From contig JBAYSE010000058.1 of NCBI GenBank assembly GCA_041676265.1, positions 1 through 10,429 on the forward strand: DNA of 10,429 bases, given 5' to 3'. Positions within the stretch are counted from its first letter, which is position 1, and each line of letters begins with the position of its first letter. The stretch is from DUOJ01 sp041676265 (GTDB taxonomy: Bacteria; Spirochaetota; Spirochaetia; Sphaerochaetales; Sphaerochaetaceae). Positions 1 through 3,785 of this stretch are shown here, in pieces. The notes below the pieces were generated by a model. The model was not told where the DNA came from. It did no database searches and worked only from the letters and a program-made list of their open reading frames with translations. Both the position numbers and the translations under genes were made by a program.

Positions 1-102
1 CATTAATGTTCGTTCCATCCTCTTAAATTAATTAATTAATTTACTAAAAGGTACTGTTTTCTCAGAACAATTTGGGGGTACTGTTTTCTCAGAACAATTA
101 CA
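1..102. mobile_element. Probable terminal end of an insertion sequence (IS21-like), body off the left edge
   Basis: Two perfect 23-base direct repeats (50-72 and 77-99, period 27) each contain TGTTTTCTCAGAACA. The second runs into ...AATTACA, so read from the right on the minus strand the end begins TGTAATTGTTCTGAG. A 5'-TG start and several repeated blocks inside the termini are known habits of the IS21 family. Inward of the repeats lies an AT-rich stretch with TTAA/AATT reiteration (24-43). Beyond it a minus-strand ATG at 18-16 (M E R T L M, cut by the edge) follows AAGAGG with no spacer; it might open a transposase gene but cannot be judged from six codons. The outer boundary at 102 is inferred from TG/CA only. 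No target duplication can be seen. A pair of operator sites is the main alternative. Confidence 0.45.
50..99. repeat. Tandem pair of identical 23-base repeats
   Basis: Copies at 50-72 and 77-99 are identical and separated by the four bases TGGG. Each holds the imperfect dyad TGTTTTCTCAGAACA (TGTT facing AACA around TTCTCAG). Such a pair fits transposase-binding sites inside an IS end, or a double operator. Identity across 23 bases is beyond chance in this small non-coding space. Confidence 0.9.
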
Positions 103-114
103 CTTTGGTGTAAT
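97..114. other. Perfect 7-bp hairpin at the edge of the repeat region
   Basis: ATTACAC (97-103), loop TTTG, GTGTAAT (108-114). The left arm is the last bases of the second 23-base repeat plus its continuation; the right arm lies in the flank. No T-run follows on either side, so it is not a standard terminator. Confidence 0.5.
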
Positions 115-195
115 AGGGTTAACTAATTTCGGAGCTTATGATACTCTAATTATTGCCCTCGTTTCAACATCTATAAAAATGTCACCTGTTTCATA

Positions 196-224
196 TTGAC
201 AAAAATAGGGTGATTTGTTACTTT
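196..224 (+). promoter_or_regulatory. Candidate sigma-70 type promoter upstream of tRNA-Thr
   Basis: A perfect -35 box TTGACA (196-201) is followed after 17 bases by TACTTT (219-224), which is a weak -10 but is preceded by TGT, an extended -10 signature. It lies about 55-60 bases before the tRNA-Thr gene, with nothing coding between. A second perfect TTGACA at 223-228 has no good -10 at normal spacing. The -35 match is clear; the start site is inference. Confidence 0.5.
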
Positions 225-257
225 GACATCTGCTCAACTGCTAAGATGGTAAAACTG

Positions 258-266
258 TGGTAGAGT
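258..266 (+). promoter_or_regulatory. Candidate extended -10 element close to tRNA-Thr
   Basis: TGG followed by TAGAGT matches four of six bases of the -10 consensus and carries the TGn extension. It would start transcription about 10 bases before the mature tRNA end, typical for tRNA promoters. No convincing -35 box is present 16-18 bases upstream, so this is weak. Confidence 0.25.
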
Positions 267-282
267 GGACAAATTTTTATTT

Positions 283-355
283 GCCCTTGTAGCTCAGCCG
301 GCAGAGCACCACCATGGTAAGGTGGGGGTCATCGGTTCGAATCCGATCGAGGGCT
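283..355 (+). tRNA. tRNA-Thr (anticodon GGT)
   Basis: A full cloverleaf is visible. The acceptor stem is GCCCTTG (283-289) with CGAGGGC (348-354), including one G-U pair. The D arm reads AGCTCAGCCGGCAGAGC, the anticodon arm is CCACC-ATGGTAA-GGTGG, and the T arm is ATCGG-TTCGAAT-CCGAT (331-347). Loop positions 34-36 read GGT, which decodes ACC (and ACT by wobble), so threonine. The discriminator base is T355 and CCA is not encoded (TTG follows), so the CCA-adding enzyme must complete it. It precedes rpmG by 45 bases and is probably cut out of the common transcript. Confidence 0.96.
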
Positions 356-400
356 TGTTTTTACGAAGAGGGAGTCGACTAGGACGACGAGGAGTTATAA

Positions 401-583
401 ATGGCTGGTAATTCGAAAAAGAAAGGACCTGTAGAAAAGATAGCCTTGCAATGCACCGAGTGTAAGCAGCGAAATTACACTACCGAGAAAAACAGGAGAA
501 ATACCCCTGAAAAATTTGAGATGAGTAAGTATTGTCCATTTGATCGCAAACATACCATCCACCGGGAGACAAAGATAAAATAG
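401..583 (+). CDS. rpmG: Large ribosomal subunit protein bL33, incomplete zinc site
   Basis: A 60-residue protein matching bL33, a small 50S protein near the E-site tRNA. The family core is plain: CTECKQRNYTTEKNRRNT and, near the C-terminus, KYCPFDRKHTIHRETK. L33 comes as a zinc-binding form with two CxxC pairs and a Cys-free form. Here C18, C21 and C45 are kept, but the expected fourth Cys is Asp48 (codon GAT 542-544), giving CPFD. H51 or H54 might complete a site, or zinc binding may be lost. The ATG at 401 has AGGAG (390-394) six bases upstream. Its place between tRNA-Thr and tRNA-Trp, ahead of secE and nusG, is a common bacterial order. Identity is secure; the state of the metal site is inference. 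Confidence 0.95.
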   Translation: MAGNSKKKGPVEKIALQCTECKQRNYTTEKNRRNTPEKFEMSKYCPFDRKHTIHRETKIK

Positions 584-600
584 CTGAACGAGAGGCAAAC

Positions 601-674
601 AGGTCAGTAGCTCCAATGGCTAGAGCGCTGGTCTCCAAAACCAGATGTTGTAGGTTCGAGTCCTACCTGACCTG
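601..674 (+). tRNA. tRNA-Trp (anticodon CCA)
   Basis: Cloverleaf with a perfect acceptor stem AGGTCAG (601-607) and CTGACCT (667-673). The anticodon arm is CTGGT-CTCCAAA-ACCAG, with anticodon CCA at 635-637, reading UGG. The T arm is GTAGG-TTCGAGT-CCTAC. The discriminator is G674 and no 3' CCA is encoded. tRNA-Trp just before secE-nusG is a widespread arrangement. It sits 17 bases after rpmG and 27 bases before the secE start codon, so tRNA processing should separate the rpmG and secE messages. Confidence 0.97.
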
Positions 675-701
675 TTGGCCTGTCGCGCAAGGAGAAATCT
701 A

Positions 702-881
702 ATGAAAAAATTGATTCGCTATCTTAAGGAATCACGACTTGAACTCAAGAAGGTCGTCTGGCCTTCACGTGAAGAGGTACTCTCTTCTACCAAGGTAGTG
801 CTTATTTCCACTGCCATTTTTGCTATTGTCCTAGGGTTAGTCGATTTCTTGTTGGTACAGGGTGTTGACCTAATCTTTTAG
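702..881 (+). CDS. secE: Preprotein translocase subunit SecE
   Basis: A 59-residue membrane protein, the short single-span form of SecE, which clamps the SecY channel for protein export and insertion. The amphipathic N-terminal part (RYLKESRLELKKVVWPSREE, residues 6-25) holds the conserved K-V-x-WPSREE motif. One hydrophobic segment follows at about residues 32-53. The ATG at 702 was chosen because AAGGAG (689-694) sits seven bases before it and the protein then starts MKKLIRYL; an in-frame TTG at 675 abuts the tRNA end and has no ribosome site. nusG begins eight bases after the stop, so the two are translated from one message. Length fits the family outside the E. coli group, which has three spans. 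Confidence 0.95.
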   Translation: MKKLIRYLKESRLELKKVVWPSREEVLSSTKVVLISTAIFAIVLGLVDFLLVQGVDLIF

Positions 882-889
882 GAGTAGAC

Positions 890-1447
890 ATGGCAAAAGG
901 GTGGTATGTAGTACACACATATTCTGGTTATGAGAATAAAATAGAGAAGATAATCCGCAAGATGATTGAGAGCGACAGAGAATTTGCTGAGGTCGTTCTT
1001 GATGTTAAAGTCCCCACTGAAGAAGTGGTGGAAGTCAAAGATGGTGTTAAAAAGAGTGTTCAGCGCAAGATTTTTCCTAGTTATATCCTAGTGCAAATGG
1101 ATCTTCCCGAGTTTCAATGGGAATATTTCTGTTCTCAGGTGAAACGCATTCAGGGCGTTACCGGTTTTGTGGGCTCCCTTGATGGGCGTAAACCCAATCC
1201 CCTCAGTAATGAGGAGCTTAAGGGCATTTTACAGAAGACCGGAGAGATTAAGAGTGAGAAAGTTATTCGTGTGAAGCAGTCATTTAGTGAAGGTGAACAC
1301 GTTAAAATTATTGAAGGACCTTTTGAGTCCTTTACCGGAACTATTGAGGAAGTAAATTTGGAGAAAGGACGCTTAAGGGTTTTGGTCGGTATTTTTGGCC
1401 GCTCAACCCCGGTTGAAGTCGATTTTCTCCAAGTTGAGAAAATGTAG
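890..1447 (+). CDS. nusG: Transcription termination/antitermination factor NusG
   Basis: A 185-residue NusG. The NGN domain (about 1-120) starts with GWYVVHTYSGYENKIE and contains RKIFPSYILVQM (59-70), the part that binds the RNA polymerase clamp and bridges the cleft. A C-terminal KOW domain (about 131-185) follows, with EGEHVKIIEGPFESFTGTIEEV and the closing VEVDFLQVEKM; in other bacteria this domain contacts Rho or ribosomal protein S10. The ATG at 890 has AGGAG (880-884), which overlaps the secE stop codon. Length is normal and there is no extra domain insertion. It is followed by a 106-base structured spacer before rplK. It probably acts on this operon's own transcription among others. 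Confidence 0.97.
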   Translation: MAKGWYVVHTYSGYENKIEKIIRKMIESDREFAEVVLDVKVPTEEVVEVKDGVKKSVQRKIFPSYILVQMDLPEFQWEYFCSQVKRIQGVTGFVGSLDGRKPNPLSNEELKGILQKTGEIKSEKVIRVKQSFSEGEHVKIIEGPFESFTGTIEEVNLEKGRLRVLVGIFGRSTPVEVDFLQVEKM

Positions 1448-1463
1448 ATTTTTGAGATTTATT

Positions 1464-1521
1464 CTCCCTCCGACTAGATTCGGAAGGTGGGAGCTCCTCC
1501 TTAGAGGGGGGCGTTAAGACC
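1464..1521 (+). promoter_or_regulatory. Candidate L1-binding RNA leader of rplK-rplA, with a competing hairpin
   Basis: AAGGTGGGAG (1484-1493) resembles the GGTGGGAGG of the 23S rRNA L1 stalk that ribosomal protein L1 recognises. It opens a fold: GGT (1486-1488) pairs ACC (1519-1521), with GGGAG and GTTAAG forming an internal loop, below a GC-rich stem capped near CTTA (1500-1503). L1 is known to repress rplK-rplA translation by binding such a mimic. An alternative fold exists upstream: TCCGA-CTAGAT-TCGGA (1469-1484), extended by CTCCC (1464-1468) pairing GGGAG (1489-1493), which would hide the L1 motif. The similarity and pairings are seen; the regulatory role is inferred from other bacteria. 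Confidence 0.5.
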
Positions 1522-1553
1522 AGCGCGTGAGAGACCGCGTAAGGAGAGATGTT

Positions 1554-1991
1554 ATGGCAAAGAAAAAGGTTGCGGCACTTATTAAGTTACAGTGTCCCGC
1601 CCAAAAGGCGACGCCGGCGCCACCAATTGGACCCGCATTGGGTCCCCATGGTGTCAGTGCGCCTCAGTTTGTCCAGCAGTTCAATGACAGGACTAAAAAC
1701 TTTGAAGCTGGACTAATCATCCCGGTAGTAATTACCGTTTATGCAGACCGGTCGTTCTCTTTTATCCTTAAGACGCCACCTGCTTCTGTTTTAATTAAGA
1801 AAGCTTGTGGACTTGAGAAGGGCTCCGGTGTTCCGCACACCCAAAAGGTGGCGAAGTTGACACAGGCTCAGTTGACTGAGATTGCCCAGACGAAACTCCC
1901 CGATTTGAGTGCCAACGATATTGAGGCAGCCAAGAAGATTGTTGCCGGCACAGCACGGAGTATGGGTGTTGAAGTGGAGGCGCAAAAATGA
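1554..1991 (+). CDS. rplK: Large ribosomal subunit protein uL11
   Basis: A 145-residue L11, which binds the GTPase-associated region of 23S rRNA at the base of the L7/L12 stalk and is the target region of thiostrepton-type antibiotics. The N-terminal domain shows PAPPIGPALGPHGVSAPQF (21-39), the proline-rich linker side that faces thiopeptides. The C-terminal RNA-binding domain has LKTPPASVLIKKA (72-84), KVAKLTQAQL, and GTARSMGVEV near the end. GPHGV replaces the more common GQHGV, as I recall from spirochaetes. The start is the ATG at 1554, seven bases after AAGGAG (1541-1546); an in-frame GTG at 1527 would add residues unlike the family. Its stop overlaps the rplA start (ATGA), which implies translational coupling. 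Probably repressed by L1 through the leader upstream. Confidence 0.97.
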   Translation: MAKKKVAALIKLQCPAQKATPAPPIGPALGPHGVSAPQFVQQFNDRTKNFEAGLIIPVVITVYADRSFSFILKTPPASVLIKKACGLEKGSGVPHTQKVAKLTQAQLTEIAQTKLPDLSANDIEAAKKIVAGTARSMGVEVEAQK

Positions 1992-2668
1992 GACGAGGAA
2001 AGAAATATACCGAGGCGCTTAAGCAAGTAGACCGGACTACTCAATACTCTTTTAAGGATGCTGTTGAGTTGGTTAAGAAAGTGGCATATGCCAAATTCGA
2101 CGAGACGGTGGAGATCTCTTTAAATCTTTCTTTGAAGAAGAGTCAAACTGTCCGTGACACCGTCGTCCTTCCCCACCAGTTCTCCGCTGAAAAGCGGGTG
2201 TTGGTTTTTGCCAAAGGTGAAAAAGCCCAAGAGGCTTTAGACGCCGGAGCAACTTATGTTGGCGATAACGACTTAGTCGAAAAGATCCGTGAAGGGTGGC
2301 TCGATTTTGATGTAGCGGTAGCTACTCCCGATATGATGAAAGATGTTGGGCGATTGGGACCAATCCTAGGGCGCAGAGGACTGATGCCCAACCCAAAAAC
2401 TCAAACAGTCACTTTCGATATTAAAGGGGCTTTGGCAGAACTAAAACAGGGACGCGTTGAGTTTAGGTCCGATAAAACCGGTGTTGTCCACTTGGCAATC
2501 GGCAAAGTATCGATGGATGGGGATAAAATTGTTGAGAATGCAAAGGTTGTCTTGGCTGAGGTTTTGAGAAGAAAACCGGCAGATGCCAAGGGCGACTTCT
2601 TAAAGAGCATTGCGGTTAGCTCAACCATGGGCCCTGGGGTGATGGTTGCAGTTAGGGACAACGAGTAG
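1988..2668 (+). CDS. rplA: Large ribosomal subunit protein uL1
   Basis: A 226-residue L1, which forms the mobile stalk that helps eject tRNA from the E site and, in many bacteria, represses its own operon. The conserved core is clear: KYTEALKQVDR near the N-terminus, FDETVEISLNL (37-47), GRLGPILGRRGLMPNPK (121-137), DKTGVVH (163-169) and SSTMGPG (211-217). The stretch SLKKSQTVRDTVVLPHQF differs from the usual TVVLPHGTGK and looks Treponema-like. The ATG overlaps the rplK stop by four bases, and GGAGG (1976-1980) lies seven bases before it within rplK. Only 13 bases separate its stop from rplJ. Length is close to the usual 225-235 residues. Confidence 0.97.
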   Translation: MRRGKKYTEALKQVDRTTQYSFKDAVELVKKVAYAKFDETVEISLNLSLKKSQTVRDTVVLPHQFSAEKRVLVFAKGEKAQEALDAGATYVGDNDLVEKIREGWLDFDVAVATPDMMKDVGRLGPILGRRGLMPNPKTQTVTFDIKGALAELKQGRVEFRSDKTGVVHLAIGKVSMDGDKIVENAKVVLAEVLRRKPADAKGDFLKSIAVSSTMGPGVMVAVRDNE

Positions 2669-2681
2669 AAGGAGAAGAGAG

Positions 2682-3188
2682 ATGGCTGAGTATAAAACGA
2701 AGAAAGCCCAGCATAAAGTGGATGCTGTCAGTGAGATGAAAAATGAGTTCTCCAACTATGATGGGTTTGTATTTACCGATTATCGTGGTATGAGTGTTGA
2801 GCAAATTACCAATTTGCGCAAACAGATACTTAAAGAGGAAGCCTCTTTCAGGGTTGTCAAAAATAGATTCGCCCAGCTCGTTATGGATGAATTGAAAGTA
2901 GAAGGGGTTAAGGAACACCTTGTTGGTCCAACTGCTGTTTTACTGACTAAAGGGGAGGATGCTTCCAGTATCGCTACCAAGATCCTTTTTGACTTTGTTA
3001 AAAATAGCCCACTAGAGGTAAAGGGAGCCTATCTCGCCGGACAATTGTTCGATAAAGATGCGATTGAGGCTTATAGTAAGTTGCCCACAAGGCTCGAGCT
3101 AATCGCTATGGTGATGGGGACCATTAAAGCCCCTCTGTCAAAGCTGGCTAGGACCCTACAGGCAATCGTCGATTCTAAATCAAATTAG
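2682..3188 (+). CDS. rplJ: Large ribosomal subunit protein uL10
   Basis: A 168-residue L10, which binds 23S rRNA next to L11 and carries the L7/L12 dimers on its C-terminal helix. Residues 1-110 form the rRNA-binding domain, with FVFTDYRGMSVEQITNLRKQ (29-48), RVVKNRFAQLV (57-67) and LVGPTAVLLTKG (80-91). The C-terminal helix (about 138-168, ending LARTLQAIVDSKSN) is the L12 docking region. The ATG at 2682 is set by AAGGAG (2669-2674) directly after the rplA stop, and the protein then starts MAEYKTKKAQ like its relatives; in-frame codons further upstream lie inside rplA. The usual long leader with the L10 repressor site is missing from the 13-base gap. Confidence 0.97.
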   Translation: MAEYKTKKAQHKVDAVSEMKNEFSNYDGFVFTDYRGMSVEQITNLRKQILKEEASFRVVKNRFAQLVMDELKVEGVKEHLVGPTAVLLTKGEDASSIATKILFDFVKNSPLEVKGAYLAGQLFDKDAIEAYSKLPTRLELIAMVMGTIKAPLSKLARTLQAIVDSKSN

Positions 3189-3230
3189 ACGGTATTAGTC
3201 TTCACGTTTACGTAGACCTGCTACTACCGT
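3189..3230 (+). promoter_or_regulatory. Long hairpin between rplJ and rplL
   Basis: ACGGTATTAG (3189-3198) pairs CTACTACCGT (3221-3230) with one mismatch. Inside, GTCT/AGAC and ACG-TTTA-CGT continue the stem with small bulges. It starts on the base after the rplJ stop and ends 10 bases before the rplL Shine-Dalgarno. No T-run follows, so it is not an intrinsic terminator. It may be an RNA processing or stability element, or help L12 be made in excess of L10; the role is inference. Confidence 0.6.
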
Positions 3231-3253
3231 TCATAAATTAAGGAGAAGATAAT

Positions 3254-3634
3254 ATGGCTACAAAAAAAATGGATGAAATTTTAGAAGCAATTGCTAACAT
3301 GACTGTTCTTGAGATTTCCGATCTCATCAAAGCCATGGAAGAGAAATTTGATGTTACTGCTGCGGCTCCTGTCGCTGTAGCTGCTGCCGGCGCCGGTGCT
3401 GCTGCTGAAGAGGTTGAAGAACAGACAGAATTTGACGTCATTCTCAAGGGCGTTGCCGATGGAAAAACTATCCCCGTTATTAAAGAAGTCCGTGCTATTA
3501 CCGGTTTGGGGCTCAAAGAAGCTAAGGACCTTGTTGTGGCTGGCGGTGCAATTAAAGAGGGGGTTTCCAAAGAAGAAGCTCAAGGAATTAAAGAAAAACT
3601 TGAAGCTGCAGGCGGTACTGTTGAAGTTAAATAG
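3254..3634 (+). CDS. rplL: Large ribosomal subunit protein bL12 (L7/L12)
   Basis: A 126-residue L7/L12, the multi-copy stalk protein that recruits and activates translation GTPases. The N-terminal dimer and L10-binding domain (1-33) reads MDEILEAIANMTVLEISDLI. A flexible Ala/Gly/Val hinge follows (about 36-51), then an acidic stretch EEVEEQTEF. The globular C-terminal domain (58-126) has the hallmark IPVIKEVRAITGLGLKEAK (73-91) and ends EAAGGTVEVK. The ATG at 3254 has a strong AAGGAG (3240-3245) eight bases upstream, as expected for a protein needed at several copies per ribosome. It is preceded by a hairpin and followed by a structured spacer, so its message may be handled separately from rplJ and rpoB. 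Confidence 0.98.
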   Translation: MATKKMDEILEAIANMTVLEISDLIKAMEEKFDVTAAAPVAVAAAGAGAAAEEVEEQTEFDVILKGVADGKTIPVIKEVRAITGLGLKEAKDLVVAGGAIKEGVSKEEAQGIKEKLEAAGGTVEVK

Positions 3635-3656
3635 TCTGCACTTTTTAGAGTTAAAA

Positions 3657-3767
3657 CAGGCGCAAGCCTGAGGGATCAGCCACCGAATTTTTTCGGTGGC
3701 CGATTGTGTCTACTACAATCCGATGTGTGGGTCTTCGGGTTAAGCGGCCCGAATCTTCCGCAACACA
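3657..3767 (+). promoter_or_regulatory. Structured rplL-rpoB spacer with four hairpins
   Basis: Four consecutive stems fill the 151-base gap. They are CAGGC-GCAA-GCCTG (3657-3670, GNRA loop); GCCACCGA-ATTTTT-TCGGTGGC (3679-3700, eight perfect pairs); GATTGT/ACAATC (3702-3720); and TTCGGG/CCCGAA (3734-3753), enclosed by TGTGT/ACACA (3724-3728, 3763-3767). None is followed by a T-run; the T-run lies within a loop. In E. coli this gap holds an attenuator and an RNase III site that lower polymerase relative to ribosomal protein output. A similar role here is inferred from position and structure. Confidence 0.6.
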
Positions 3768-3785
3768 GACCACCGGAGGGTACCA

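Noticed and set aside
1..18. Minus-strand start codon with six codons (M E R T L M) running off the left edge, possibly a transposase gene.
   Set aside because: Too short to identify. The AAGAGG before it leaves no spacer to the ATG, so even the start is doubtful; it is mentioned only under the IS end.
182..213. TCACC...GGTGA inverted repeat around the first TTGACA.
   Set aside because: Only five pairs with a 22-base interior; expected by chance in a region this size.
395..616. Minus-strand open frame across rpmG.
   Set aside because: It lies opposite a recognised L33 gene and tRNA-Trp, has no ribosome site and resembles no family I know.
675..701. Upstream TTG start for secE adding nine residues.
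   Set aside because: It abuts the tRNA-Trp 3' end with no Shine-Dalgarno; the ATG at 702 has AAGGAG at good spacing and gives a typical SecE N-terminus.
1527..1553. Upstream GTG start for rplK.
   Set aside because: It adds RDRVRRDV-like residues absent from L11 and overlaps the leader; the ATG at 1554 has a proper AAGGAG.
2646..2681. Upstream start for rplJ inside rplA.
   Set aside because: It would encode an Arg-rich tail unlike L10, and the Shine-Dalgarno after the rplA stop points to 2682.
3238..3583. Two minus-strand open frames and a second plus-strand frame (3396-3671) over rplL.
   Set aside because: They are out-of-frame shadows of a highly biased Ala/Lys/Glu-rich gene.
3679..3700. 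Intrinsic terminator after rplL.
   Set aside because: The stem is strong, but the T-run is in the loop and the downstream bases (CGATTGTGTC) are not T-rich; rpoB also needs read-through.
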